From: Euptelea pleiosperma
Lineage: Eukaryota > Streptophyta > Magnoliopsida > Ranunculales > Eupteleaceae
Length of the DNA: 64,000 bases
NCBI GenBank assembly: GCA_035048495.1
Contig: CM068546.1
Span: forward strand, 16,808,435 to 16,872,434
Direction of reading: 5' to 3'
The translations under genes and the position numbers were made by a program. Under the pieces are notes generated by a model. The model saw nothing but the letters and a program-made list of their open reading frames with translations, did no database searches and was not told where the DNA came from. The first letter of the stretch is position 1. Each line of letters starts with the position of its first letter. Positions 25,901-39,700 of the stretch are shown here, piece after piece.

Positions 25901-27042
25901 ATGTAACATACAAACTGAGTCCAATTTGAGACGTTGACGCACGGATGGAGCTAACTTGTTTCGACAGTGATAAATCTTGTTCCAACACTTCAATTGTGTT
26001 GAACCAATTGTAATGGAAGAATTCGAGTCTAATTACGAGGTCCGGTTGCGAAAAAGCCACAAGTTATAGGCTTCGGAATGTAACACACAAACTGAGTCTA
26101 ATTTGAGACGTTCACGCACGGATGGAGCAAACTTGTTTCGACTGTCCCGAATCTTGTTCCAACACTTCAAATGTGTTGAAACAATAGTAATGGAAGAATT
26201 CGAGTCTAATTACAAGGTTCGGTTGCGAAAAAGTCACAAGTTATAGGCTTCGGAATGTAACACACAAACTGAGTCCAATTTGAGACGTTGACTCACGGAT
26301 GGAGCTAACTTGTTTCGCCTATCCCGAATCTTGTTCCAATACTTCAAATGTGTTGAAACAATAATAGTGGAAGAGTTTGAGTCCAATTACGAGGTCCGGT
26401 TACGAAAAAGTCACAAGTTACAGGCTTCGGAATGTAACACACAAACTGAGTCTAATTTGAGGCGTTGACGCACTGATGGAGCTAACTTGTTTCGACAGTC
26501 ATAAATCTTGTTCAAACACTTCAAATGTGTTGAAACAATTATAATGGAAGAATTCGAGTCTAATTACGAGGTCCGGTTGAGAAAAAGTCACAAGTTATAG
26601 GCTTCCAAATGTAACACACAAACTGAGTCCAATTTTAGACGTTGACGCACGGAAGGAGCTAACTTGTTTCGACAGTCATAAATCTTGTTCAAACACTTCA
26701 AATGTGTTGAAACAATTATAATGGAAGAATTCGAGTCTAATTACGAGGTCCGGTTGCGAAAAAGTCACAAGTTGTAGGCTTCGGAATGTAACACACAAAC
26801 TGAGTCCAATTTGAGACGTTCACGCACGGATGGAGCTAACTTGTTTCGACTGTCCCAAATCTTGTTCCAACACTTCAAATGTGTTGAAACAATAGTAATG
26901 GAAGAATTCGAGTCTAATTACGAGGTTCGGTTGCGAAAAAGTCACAAGTTATAGGCTTCGGAATGTAACATACAAACTGAGTCCAATTTGAGACGTTGAC
27001 GCACGGATGGAGCTAACTTGTTTTGGCTATCACGAATCTTGT
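22981..27042. repeat. Mosaic segment with truncated and chimeric monomers
   Basis: Class order A, truncated D/C, C, A, D, C, E, E, G, F, A/D chimera, C, G, F, E, B, G, F, A, B, C, C, A. The G-F pair near 24,385 returns 708 bp (4 x 177) later near 25,093 with the same rare gaattcgagtccaatt, which is also at 9,413. The right half, from about 25,430, copies about 4,400-5,900. Confidence 0.7.
23080..23239. repeat. Shortened satellite monomer with a 19-bp internal deletion
   Basis: At 23,151-23,180 a D-type start (gactatcacgaatcttgtt) runs straight into a C-type end (gaataaatagtaatgg). Relative to the C monomers at 355 or 5,487, 19 bp from one ttgtt to the next are missing, including the left dyad arm. 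The 5-bp direct repeat ttgtt at both edges is compatible with slippage or short-homology deletion. Confidence 0.75.
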
Positions 27043-30000
27043 TTCAACACTTCAAATGTGTTGCAACAATAGTAATGGAAGAGTTTGAGTCCAATTACGA
27101 GGTCCGGTTGCGAAAAAGTCACAAGTTATAGGCTTCGGAATGTAACACACAAACTGAGTCCAATTTGAGACGTTGACGCACGGATGGAGCTAACTTGTTT
27201 CGACAGTCATAAATCTTGTTCAAACACTTCAAATGTGTTGAAACAATTGTAATGGAAGAATTCGAGTCTAAATACGAGGTCCGGTTGCGAAAAAGTCACA
27301 AGTTATAGGCTTCGGAATGTAACCCACAAACTGAGTCCAATTTGAGACGTTCACGCACGGATGGAGCTAACTTGTTTTGACTGTCACGAATCTTGTTTCA
27401 ACACTTCAAATGTGTTGCAATGATAGTAATGGAAGAGTTTGAGTCCAATTACGAGGTCCGGTTGCGAAAAAGTCACAAGTTATAGGCTTCGGAATGTAAC
27501 ACACAAACTGAGTCCAATTTGAGACATTGACGCACGGATGGAGCTAACTTGTTTTGACTGTCACGAATCTTGTTTCAACACTTCAAATGTGTTGCAATGA
27601 TTGTAATGGAAGAGTTTGAGTCCAATTACGAGGTCCGGTTGCGAAAAAGCCACAAGTTATAGGCTTCGGAAAGTAACACACAAACGGAGTCTAATTTGAG
27701 ACGTTCACGCACGGATGGAGCAAACTTGTTTCGACTGTCCCGAATCTTGTTCCAACACTTCAAATGTGTTGAAACAAGAGTAATGGAAGAATTCGAGTCT
27801 AATTACATGGTTCGGTTGCGAAAAGTCACAAGTTATAGGCTTCGGAATGTAACACACAAACTGAGTCCAATTTGAGACGTTGACTCACGGATGGAGCTAA
27901 CTTGTTTCGCCTATCCCGAATCTTGTTCCAATACTTCAAATGTGTTGAAACAATATTAATGGAAGAGTTTGAGTCCAATTACGAGGTCCGGTTGCGAAAA
28001 AGTGACAAGTTATAGGCTTCGGAATGTAACACACAAACTGAGTCCAATTTGAGACGTCGACGCACGGATGGAGCTAACTTGTTTCGACAGTCATAAATCT
28101 TGTTCAAACACTTCAAATTTGTTGAAACAATTGTAATGGAAGAATTCGAGTCTAATTACGAGGTCCGGTTGAGAAAAAGTCACAAGTTATAGGCTTCCAA
28201 ATGTAACACACAAACTGAGTCCAATTTGAGACGTTGACGCACGGAAGGAGGTAACTTGTTTCGACAGTCATAAATTTGGTTCAAACACTTCAAATGTGTT
28301 GAAACAATTATAATGGAAGAATTCGAGTCTAATTACGAGGTCCGGTTGCGAAAAAGTCACAAGTTATAGGCTTCGGAATGTAACACACAAACTGAGTCCA
28401 ATTTGAGACGTTCACGCACGGATAGAGCTAACTTGTTTCCACTGTCCCGAATCTTGTTCCAACACTTCAAATGTGTTGAAACAATAGTAATGGAAGAATT
28501 CGAGTCTAATTACGAGGTTCGGTTGCGAAAAAGTCACAAGTTATAGGCTTCGGAATGTAACACACAAACTGAGTCCAATTTGAGACGTTGACGCACGGAT
28601 GGAGCTAACTTGTTTCGCCTATCCCGAATCTTGTTCCAATACTTCAAATGTGTTGAAACAATAATAATGGAAGAGTTTGAGTCCAATTACGAGGTCCGGT
28701 TGCGAAAAAGTCACAAGTTATAGGCTTCGGAATGTAACACACAAACTGAGTCCAATTTGAGACGTCGACGCACGGATAGAGCTAACTTGTTTCGACAGTC
28801 ATAAATCTTGTTCAAACACTTCAAATTTTTTGAAACAATAGTAATGGAAGAATTCGAGTCTAATTACGAGGTTCGGTTGCGAAAAAGTCACAAGTTATAG
28901 GCTTCGGAATGTAACATACAAACTGAGTCCAATTTGAGACGTTGACGCACGGATGGAGCTAACTTGTTTTGACTATCACGAATCTTGTTTCAACACTTCA
29001 AATGTGTTGCAACAATAGTAATGGAAGAGTTTGAGTCCAATTACGAGGTCCGGTTGCGAAAAAGCCACAAGTTATAGGGTTCCAAATGTAACACACAAAC
29101 TGAGTCCAATTTGAGACGTTGACGCACGGAAGGAGGTAACTTGTTTCGACAGTCATAAATCTTGTTCAAACACTTCAAATGTGTTGAAACAATTATAATG
29201 GAAGAATTCGAGTCTAATTACGAGGTCCGGTTGCGAAAAAGTCACAAGTTATAGGCTTCGGAATGTAACACACAAACTGAGTTCAATTTGAGACGTTCAC
29301 GCACAGATAGAGCTAACTTGTTTCCACTGTCCCGAATCTTGTTCCAACACTTCAAATGTGTTGAAACAATAGTAATGGAAGAATTCGAGTCTAATTACGA
29401 GGTTCGGTTGCGAAAAAGTCACAAGTTATAGGCTTCGGAATGTAACACACAAACTGAGTCCAATTTGAGACGTTGACGCACGGATGGAGCTATCTTGTTT
29501 CGCCTATCCCGAATCTTGTTCCAATACTTCAAATGTGTTGAAACAATAATAATGGAAGAGTTTGAGTCCAATTACGAGGTCCGGTTGCGAAAAAGTCACA
29601 AGTTATAGGCTTCGGAATGTAACACACAACTGAGTCCAATTTGAGACGTTCACGCACGGATGGAGCTAACTTGTTTCAACTGTCCCGAATATTGTTCCAA
29701 CACTTCAAATATGTTGAAACAATAGTAATGGAAGAATTCGAGTCTAATTACGAGGTTCGGTTGCGAAAAAGTCACAAGTTATAGGCTTCGGAATGTAACA
29801 TACAAACTGAGTCCAATTTTAGACGTTGACGCACGGATGGAGCTAACTTGTTTCGACAGTGATAAATCTTGTTCCAACACTTCAATTGTGTTGAAACAAT
29901 TGTAATGGAAGAATTCGAGTCTAATTACGAGGTCCGGTTGCGAAAAAGCCACAAGTTATAGGCTTCGGAATGTAACACACAAACTGAGTCTAATTTGAGA

Positions 30001-30583
30001 CGTTCACGCACGGATGGAGCAAACTTGTTTCGACTGTCCCGAATCTTGTTCCAACACTTCAAATGTGTTGAAACAATAGTAATGGAAGAATTCGAGTCTA
30101 ATTACAAGGTTCGGTTGCGAAAAAGTCACAAGTTATAGGCTTCGGAATGTAACACACAAACTGAGTCCAATTTGAGACGTTGACTCACGGATGGAGCTAA
30201 CTTGTTTCGCCTATCCCGAATCTTGTTCCAATACTTCAAATGTGTTGAAACAATATTAATGGAAGAGTTTGAGTCCAATTACGAGGTCCAGTTGCGAAAA
30301 AGTGACAAGTTATAGGCTTCGGAATGTAACACACAAACTGAGTCCAATTTGAGACGTCGACGCACGGATGGAGCTAACTTGTTTCGACAGTCATAAATCT
30401 TGTTCAAACACTTCAAATTTGTTGAAACAATTGTAATGGAAGAATTCGAGTCTAATTACGAGGTCCGGTTGAGAAAAAGTCACAAGTTATAGGCTTCCAA
30501 ATGTAACACACAAACTGAGTCCAATTTGAGACGTTGACGCACGGAAGGAGGTAACTTGTTTCGACAGTCATAAATCTGGTTCA
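27043..30583. repeat. Array segment beginning D-C-E-E-A-B, copy of 10.0-13.0 kb
   Basis: Order D-C-E-E-A-B-C-C-A-B-C-D-C-A-B-G-F-A-B-C. The start is the cassette with one D-C-E trimer missing. The segment is the partner of 10,016-12,960; a base change gives gacattgacg near 27,526 and atttggttc near 28,274. Confidence 0.73.
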
Positions 30584-33044
30584 AACACTTCAAATGTGTT
30601 GAAACAATTATAATGGAAGAATTCGAGTCTAATTACGAGGTCCGGTTGCGAAAAAGTCACTAGTTATAGGCTTCGGAATGTAACACACAAACTGAGTCCA
30701 ATTTGAGACGTTGACGCACGGATGGAGCTAACTTGTTTCGACAGTCATAAATCTTGTTCAAACACTTCAAATGTGTTGAAACAATTGTAATGGAAGAATT
30801 CGAGTCTAAATACGAGGTCCGGTTGCGAAAAAGTCACAAGTTATAGTCTTCGGAATGTAACCCACAAACTGAGTCCAATTTGAGACGTTCACGCACGGAT
30901 GGAGCTAACTTGTTTTGACTGTCACGAATCTTGTTTCAACACTTCAAATGTGTTGCAATGATAGTAATGGAAGAGTTTGAGTCCAATTACGAGGTCCGGT
31001 TGCGAAAAAGTCACAAGTTATAGGCTTCGGAATGTAATATACAAACTGAGTCCAATTTGAGACGTTGACGCACGGATGGAGCTAACTTGTTTTGACTATC
31101 ACGAATCTTGTTTCAACACTTCAAATGTGTTGCAACAATAGTAATGGAAGAGTTTGAGTCCAATTACGAGGTCCGGTTGCGAAAAAGTCACAAGTTATAG
31201 GCTTCGGAATGTAACACACAAACTGAGTCCAATTTGAGACGTTGACGCACGGATGGAGCTAACTTGTTTCGACAGTCATAAATCTTGTTCAAACACTTCA
31301 AATGTGTTGAAACAATTGTAATGGAAGAATTCGAGTCTAAATACGAGGTCCGGTTGTGAAAAAGTCACAAGTTATAGGCTTCGGAATGTAACCCACAAAC
31401 TGAGTCCAATTTGAGACGTTCACGCACGGATAGAGCTAACTTGTTTTGACTGTCACGAATCTTGTTTCAACACTTCAAATGTGTTGCAATGATAGTAATG
31501 GAAGAGTTTGAGTCCAATTACGAGGTCCGGTTGCGAAAAAGTCACAAGTTATAGGCTTCGGAATGTAACACACAAACTGAGTCCAATTTGAGACGTTGAC
31601 GCACGGATGGAGCTAACTTGTTTTGACTGTCACGAATCTTGTTTCAACACTTCAAATGTGTTGCAATGATTGTAATGGAAGAGTTTGAGTCCAATTACGA
31701 GGTCCGGTTGCGAAAAAGCCACAAGTTATAGGCTTCGGAAAGCAACACACAAACGGAGTCTAATTTGAGACGTTCACGCACGGATGGAGCAAACTTGTTT
31801 CGACTGTCCCGAATCTTTTCCAACACTTCAAATGTGTTGAAACAAGAGTAATGGAAGAATTCGAGTCTAATTACATGGTTCGGTTGTGAAAAGTCACAAG
31901 TTATAGGCTTCGGAATGTAACACACAAACTGAGTCCAATTTGAGACATTGACTCACGGATGGAGCTAACTTGTTTCGCCTATCCCGAATCTTGTTCCAAT
32001 ACTTCAAATGTGTTGAAACAATATTAATGGAAGAGTTTGAGTCCAATTACGAGGTCCGGTTGCGAAAAAGTGACAAGTTATAGGCTTCGGAATGTAACAC
32101 ACAAACTGAGTCCAATTTGAGACGTTGACGCACGGATGGAGCTAACTTGTTTTGACTATCACGAATCTTGTTTCAACACTTCAAATGTGTTGCAACAATA
32201 GTAATGGAAGAGTTTGAGTCCAATTACGAGGTCCGGTTGCGAAAAAGTCACAAGTTATAGGCTTCGGAATGTAACACACAAACTGAATCCAATTTGAGAC
32301 GTTGACGCACGGATGGAGCTAACTTGTTTCGACTGTCATAAATCTTGTTCAAACACTTCAAATGTGTCGAAACAATTGTAATGGAAGAATTCGAGTCTAA
32401 TTACGAGGTCCGGTTGCGAAAAAGTCACAAGTTATAGGCTTCGGAATGTAACCCACAAACTGAGTCCAATTTGAGACGTTCACGCACGGATGGAGCTAAC
32501 TTGTTTCGACTGTCCCGAATCTTGTTCCAACACTTCAAATATGTTGAAACAATAGTAATGGAAGAATTCGAGTCTAATTACAAGGTTCGGTTGCGAAAAA
32601 GTCACAAGTTATAGGCTTCGGAATGTAACATACAAACTGAGTCCAATTTGAGACGTTGACGCACGGATGGAGCTAACTTGTTTCGACAGTGATAAATCAT
32701 GTTCTAACACTTCAATTGTGTTGAAACAATTATAATGGAAGAATTCGAGTCTAATTACGAGGTCCGGTTGCGAAAAAGTCACAAGTTATAGGCTTCGGAA
32801 TGTAACACACAAACTGAGTCCAATTTGAGACGTTGACGCACGGATCGAGCTAACTTGTTTTGACTGTCACGAATCTTGTTTCAACACTTCAAATGTGTTG
32901 CAATGATAGTAATGGAAGAGTTTGAGTCCAATTACGAGGTCCGGTTGCGAAAAAGTCACAAGTTATAGGCTTCGGAATGTAACACACAAACTGAGTCCAA
33001 TTTGAGACGTTGACGCACGGATGGAGCTATCTTGTTTCGCCTAT
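30584..33044. repeat. Array segment with the last left-type cassette, C-C-E-D-C-E-E-A-B-D-C-G-F-E
   Basis: A cassette lacking its first D. It includes the atcttttccaac A monomer at 31,811-31,820 and the variant aaagcaacac near 31,740. Beyond it I found no further E-E-A-B group, so this is the last left-type cassette in the window. Confidence 0.73.
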
Positions 33045-36000
33045 CCCGAATCTTGTTCCAATACTTCAAATGTGTTGAAACAATAATAATGGAAGAGTTT
33101 GAGTCCAATTACGAGGTCCGGTTGCGAAAAAGTCACAAGTTATAGGCTTCGGAATGTAACACACAACTGAGTCCAATTTGAGACGTTCACGTACGGATGG
33201 AGCTAACTTGTTTCAACTGTCCCGAATATTGTTCCAACACTTCAAATATGTTGAAACAATAGTAATGGAAGAATTCGAGTCTAATTACGAGGTTCGGTTG
33301 CGAAAAAGTCACAAGTTATGGGCTTCGGAATGTAACATACAAACTGAGTCCAATTTGTGACGTTGACGCACGGATGGAGCTAACTTGTTTCGACAGTGAT
33401 AAATCTTGTTCCAACACTTCAATTGTGTTGAAACAATTGTAATGGAAGAATTCGAGTCTAATTACGAGGTCCGGTTGCGAAAAAGCCACAAGTTATAGGC
33501 TTCGGAATGTAACACACAAACTGAGTCTAATTTGAGACGTTCACGCACGGATGGAGCAAACTTGTTTCGACTGTCCCGAATCTTGTTCCAACACTTCAAA
33601 TGTGTTGAAACAATAGTAATGGAAGAATTCGAGTCTAATTACAAGGTTCGGTTGCGAAAAAGTCACAAGTTATAGGCTTCGGAATGTAACACACAAACTG
33701 AGTCCAATTTGAGACGTTGACTCACGGATGGAGCTAACTTGTTTCGCCTATCCCGAATCTTGTTCCAATACTTCAAATGTGTTGAAACAATAATAGTGGA
33801 AGAGTTTGAGTCCAATTACGAGGTCCGGTTACGAAAAAGTCACAAGTTACAGGCTTCGGAATGTAACACACAAACTGAGTCTAATTTGAGGCGTTGACGC
33901 ACTGATGGAGCTAACTTGTTTCGACAGTCATAAATCTTGTTCAAGCACTTCAAATTTGTTGAATAAATAGTATTGGAAGAATTCGAGTCTAATTACGAGG
34001 TCCGGTTGAGAAAAAGTCACAAGTTATAGGCTTCAGAATGTAACACACAAACTGAGTCCAATTTGAGACATTGACGCACGGAAGGAGCTAACTTGTTTCG
34101 ACAGTCATAAATCTTGTTCAAACACTTCAAATTTGTTGAATAAATAGTAATGGAAGAATTCGAGTCTAATTACGAGGTCCGGTTGCGAAAAAGTCACAAG
34201 TTGTAGGCTTCGGAATGTAACACACAAACTGAGTCCAATTTGAGACGTTCACGCACGGATGGAGCTAACTTGTTTCGACTGTCCCAAATCTTGTTCCAAC
34301 ACTTCAAATGTGTTGAAACAATAGTAATGGAAGAATTCGAGTCTAATTACGAGGTTCGGTTGCGAAAAAGTCACAAGTTATAGGCTTCGGAATGTAACAT
34401 ACAAACTGAGTCCAATTTGAGACGTTGACGCACGGATGGAGCTAACTTGTTTTGACTATCACGAATCTTGTTTCAACACTTCAAATGTGTTGCAACAATA
34501 GTAATGGAAGAGTTTGAGTCCAATTACGAGGTCCGGTTGCGAAAAAGTCACAAGTTATAGGCTTCGGAATGTAACACACAAACTGAGTCCAATTTGAGAC
34601 GTTGACGCACGGATGGAGCTTACTTGTTTCGACAGTCATAAATCTTGTTCAAACACTTCAAATGTGTTGAAACAATTGTAATGGAAGAATTCGAGTCTAA
34701 ATACGAGGTCCGGTTGCGAAAAAGTCACAAGTTATAGGCTTCGGAATGTAACCCACAAACTAAGTCCAATTTGAGACGTTCACGCACGGATGGAGCTAAC
34801 TTGTTTTGACTGTCACGAATCTTATTTCAACACTTCAAATGTGTTGCAATGATAGTAATGGAAGAGTTTGAGTCCAATTACGAGGTCCCGTTGCGAAAAA
34901 GTCACAAGTTATAGGCTTCGGAATGTAACACACAAACTGAGTCCAATTTGAGACGTTGACGCACGGATGGAGCTAACTTGTTTCGACAGTGAGAAATCTT
35001 GTTCCAACACTTCAAATGTGTTGAAACAATTGTAATGGAAGAATTCGAGTCTAATTACGAGGTCCAGTTGCGAAAAAGTCACAAGTTATAGGCTTCGGAA
35101 TGTAGCACACAAACTGAGTCCAATATGAGACGTTGACGCACGGATGGAGCTAACTTGTTTCGACTGTCCCGAATCTTGTTCCAACACTTCAAATTGCTGT
35201 AACAATAGTAATGGAAGAATTCGAGTCTAATTACGAGGTCCGGTTGCGAAAAAGTCACAAGTTATAGGCTTCAGAATGTAACACACAAACTAAGTCCAAT
35301 TTGAGACGTTGACGCACGGATGGAGCTAACTTGTTTTGACTATCACGAATCTTGTTTCAACACATCAAATGTATTGCAACAATAGTAATGGAAGAGTTTG
35401 AGTCCAATTACGAGGTCCGGTTGCGAAAAAGTCACAAGTTATAGGCTTCGGAATGTAACACACAAACAGAGTCCAATTTGAGACGTTGACGCACGGATGG
35501 AGCTATCTTGTTTCGACAGTCATAAATCTTGTTCAAACACTTCAAATGTGTTGAAGCAATTGTAATGGAAGAATTCGAGTCTAATTACAAGGTCCGGTTG
35601 CGAAAAAGTCACAAGTTATAGGCTTCGGAATGTAACACACAAACTGAGTCCAATTTGAGACGTTGACGCACGGATGGAGCTTACTTGTTTCGACAGTCAT
35701 AAATCTTGTTCAAACACTTCAAATGTGTTGAAACAATTATAATGGAAGAATTCGAGTCTAATTACGAGGTCCGGTTGCGAAAAAGTCACAAGTTGTAGGC
35801 TTCGGAATGTAACACACAAACTGAGTCCAATTTGAGACGTTCACGCACGGATGGAGCTAACTTGTTTCGACTGTCCCAAATCTTGTTCCAACACTTCAAA
35901 TGTGTTGAAACAATAGTAATGGAAGAATTCGAGTCTAATTACGAGGTTCGGTTGCGAAAAAGTCACAAGTTATAGGCTTCGGAATGTAACATACAAACTG

Positions 36001-36051
36001 AGTCCAATTTGAGACGTTGACGCACGGATGGAGCTAACTTGATTCGCCTAT
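33045..36051. repeat. Partial copy of the 45-monomer unit, B-G-F-A-B-C-C-A-D-C-E-F-A-D-C then C-A
   Basis: The first 15 monomers (33,045 to about 35,637) match 36,052 to about 38,598 at an offset of 3,007, changing to 2,961 after the 46-bp deletion at 36,699. Shared rare markers are tgtagcacac with caatatgagacg (35,102 and 38,062), aaattgctgtaac (35,191 and 38,152), acatcaaatgtattgc and gttgaagcaattg. The following C-A pair resembles 40,440-40,780 at an offset of 4,730. Confidence 0.82.
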
Positions 36052-36589
36052 CCCGAATCTTGTTCCAATACTTCAAATGTGTTGAAAAAATAATAATGGA
36101 AGAGTTTGAGTCCAATTACGAGGTCCGGTTGCGAAAAAGTCACAAGTTATAGGCTTCGGAATGTAACACACAACTGAGTCCAATTTGAGACGTTCACGCA
36201 CGGATGGAGCTAACTTGTTTCAACTGTCCCGAATATTGTTCCAACACTTCAAATATGTTGAAACAATAGTAATGGAAGAATTCGAGTCTAATTACGAGGT
36301 TCGGTTGCGAAAAAGTCACAAGTTATAGGCTTCGGAATGTAACATACAAACTGAGTCCAATTTGAGACGTTGACGCACGGATGGAGCTAACTTGTTTCGA
36401 CAGTGATAAATCTTGTTCCAACACTTCAATTGTGTTGAAACAATTGTAATGGAAGAATTCGAGTCTAATTACGAGGTCCGGTTGCGAAAAAGCCACAAGT
36501 TATAGGCTTCGGAATGTAATACAAAAACTGAGTCTAATTTGAGACGTTCACGCACAGATGGAGCAAACTTGTTTCGACTGTCCCGAATC

Positions 36590-36722
36590 TTGTTCCAACA
36601 CTTCAAATGTGTTGAAACAATAGTAATGGAAGAATTCGAGTCTAATTACAAGGTTCGGTTGCGAAAAAGTCACAAGTTATAGGCTTCGGAATGTAACACT
36701 TGTTTCGCCTATCCCGAATCTT
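36590..36722. repeat. Truncated A monomer with a 46-bp deletion
   Basis: At 36,694-36,712 atgtaacac is joined directly to ttgtttcgcc. In the homologous monomers near 33,690 and 44,605, 46 bp lie between these points. The deletion removes part of the otherwise most conserved block (the tgagtcc...gagctaac region). The two edges share only 2 bp (ac). Copy 2 and the upstream partial copy have the intact form, so the loss occurred in copy 1 only. Confidence 0.85.
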
Positions 36723-39700
36723 GTTCCAATACTTCAAATGTGTTGAAACAATAATAGTGGAAGAGTTTGAGTTCAATTACGAGGTCCGGTTACGAAAAAG
36801 TCACAAGTTACAGGCTTCGGAATGTAACACACAAACTGAGTCTAATTTGAGGCGTTGACGCATGGATGGAGCTAACTTGTTTCGACAGTCATAAATCTTG
36901 TTCAAACACTTCAAATTTGTTGAATAAATAGTAATGGAAGAATTCGAGTCTAATTACGAGGTCCGGTTGAGAAAAAGTCACAAGTTATAGGCTTCAGAAT
37001 GTAACACACAAACTGAGTCCAATTTGAGACATTGACGCACGGAAGGAGCTAACTTGTTTCGACAGTCATAAATCTTGTTCAAACACTTCAAATTTGTTGA
37101 ATAAATAGTAATGGAAGAATTCGAGTCTAATTACGAGGTCCGGTTGCGAAAAAGTCACAAGTTGTAGGCTTCGGAATGTAACACACAAACTGAGTCCAAT
37201 TTGAGACGTTCACGCACGGATGGAGCTAACTTGTTTCGACTGTCCCAAATCTTGTTCCAACACTTCAAATGTGTTGAAACAATAGTAATGGAAGAATTCG
37301 AGTCTAATTACGAGGTTCGGTTGCGAAAAAGTCACAAGTTATAGGCTTCGGAATGTAACATACAAACTGAGTCCAATTTGAGACGTTGACGCACGGATGG
37401 AGCTAACTTGTTTTGACTATCACGAATCTTGTTTCAACACTTCAAATGTGTTGCAACAATAGTAATGGAAGAGTTTGAGTCCAATTACGAGGTCCGGTTG
37501 CGAAAAAGTCACAAGTTATAGGCTTCGGAATGTAACACACAAACTGAGTCCAATTTGAGACGTTGACGCACGGATGGAGCTTACTTGTTTCGACAGTCAT
37601 AAATCTTGTTCAAACACTTCAAATGTGTTGAAACAATTGTAATGGAAGAATTCGAGTCTAAATACGAGGTCCGGTTGCGAAAAAGTCACAAGTTATAGGC
37701 TTCGGAATGTAACCCACAAACTAAGTCCAATTTGAGACGTTCACGCACGGATGGAGCTAACTTGTTTTGACTGTCACGAATCTTGTTTCAACACTTCAAA
37801 TGTGTTGCAATGATAGTAATTGAAGAGTTTGAGTCCAATTACGAGGTCCGGTTGCGAAAAAGTCACAAGTTATAGGCTTCGGAATGTAACACACAAACTG
37901 AGTCCAATTTGAGACGTTGACGCACGGATGGAGCTAACTTGTTTCGACAGTGATAAATCTTGTTCCAACACTTCAAATGTGTTGAAACAATTGTAATGGA
38001 AGAATTCGAGTCTAATTACGAGGTCCAGTTGCGAAAAAGTCACAAGTTATAGGCTTCGGAATGTAGCACACAAACTGAGTCCAATATGAGACGTTGACGC
38101 ACGGATGGAGCTAACTTGTTTCGACTGTCCCGAATCTTGTTCCAACACTTCAAATTGCTGTAACAATAGTAATGGAAGAATTCGAGTCTAATTACGAGGT
38201 CCGGTTGCGAAAAAGTCACAAGTTATAGGCTTCAGAATGTAACACACAAACTAAGTCCAATTTGAGACGTTGACGCACGGATGGAGCTAACTTGTTTTGA
38301 CTATCACGAATCTTGTTTCAACACATCAAATGTATTGCAACAATAGTAATGGAAGAGTTTGAGTCCAATTACGAGGTCCGGTTGCGAAAAAGTCACAAGT
38401 TATAGGCTTCGGAATGTAACACACAAACAGAGTCCAATTTGAGACGTTGACGCACGGATGGAGCTATCTTGTTTCGACAGTCATAAATCTTGTTCAAACA
38501 CTTCAAATGTGTTGAAGCAATTGTAATGGAAGAATTCGAGTCTAATTACAAGGTCCGGTTGCGAAAAAGTCACAAGTTATAGGCTTCGGAATGTAACCCA
38601 CAAACTGAGTCCAATTTGAGACGTTCACGCACGGATGGATCTAACTTGTTTCGACTGTCCCGAATCTTGTTCCAACACTTCAAATATGTTGAAACAATAG
38701 TAATGGAAGAATTCGAGTCTAATTACGAGGTTCGGTTGCGAAAAAGTCACAAGTTATAGGCTTCGGAATGTAAGATACAAACTGAGTCCAATTTGAGACG
38801 TTGACGCACGGATGGAGCTAACTTGTTTCGACAGTGATAAATCTTGTTCCAACACTTCAAATGTGTTGAAACAATTGTAATGGAAGAATTCGAGTCTAAT
38901 TACGAGGTCCAGTTGCGAAAAAGTCACAAGTTATAGGCTTCGGAATGTAGCACACAAACTGAGTCTAATTTGAGACGTTCACGCACGGATGGAGCAAACT
39001 TGTTTCGACTGTCCCGAATCTTGTTCCAACACTTCAAATGTGTTGAAACAAGAGTAATGGAAGAATTCGAGTCTAATTACATGGTTCGGTTGCGAAAAGT
39101 CACAAGTTATAGGCTTCGGAATGTAACACACAAACTGAGTCCAATTAGAGACGTTGACGCACGGATGGAGCTAACTTGTTTTGACTGTCACGAATCTTGT
39201 TTCAACACTTCAAATGTGTTGCAATGATAGTAATGGAAAAGTTTGAGTCCAATTACGAGGTCCGGTTGCGAAAAAGTCACAAGTTATAGGCTTCGGAATG
39301 TAACACACAAACTGAGTCCAATTTGAGACGTTGACGCACGGATGGAGCTAACTTGTTTCGCCTATCCCGAATCTGGTTCCAATACTTCAAATGTGTTGAA
39401 ACAATAATAATGGAAGAGTTTGAGTCCAATTACGAGGTCCGGTTCCGAAAAAGTCACAAGTTATAGGCTTCGGAATGTAACACACAAACTGAGTCCAATT
39501 TGAGACGTTGACGCACGGATGGAGCTAACTTGTTTTGACTATCACGAATCTTATTTCAACACTTCAAATGTGTTGCAACAATAGTAATGGAAGAGTTTGA
39601 GTTCAATTACGAGGTCCGGTTGCGAAAAAGTCACAAGTTATAGGCTTCGGAATGTAACACACAAACTGAATCCAATTTGAGACGTTGACGCACGGATGGA

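Noticed and set aside
36694..36712. Transposon insertion or excision scar
   Set aside because: The site is a plain deletion of satellite sequence. There is no inserted sequence, no terminal inverted repeat and no target-site duplication.
38970..39227. 85-residue open frame on the + strand, repeated at 41,093, 46,927 and 48,873
   Set aside because: It spans parts of two satellite monomers and is open only because this A monomer has one A fewer (gcgaaaagtcac for gcgaaaaagtcac), which shifts the frame past a stop. The four instances are copies of the same higher-order segment, so their conservation reflects duplication and not selection for a protein.
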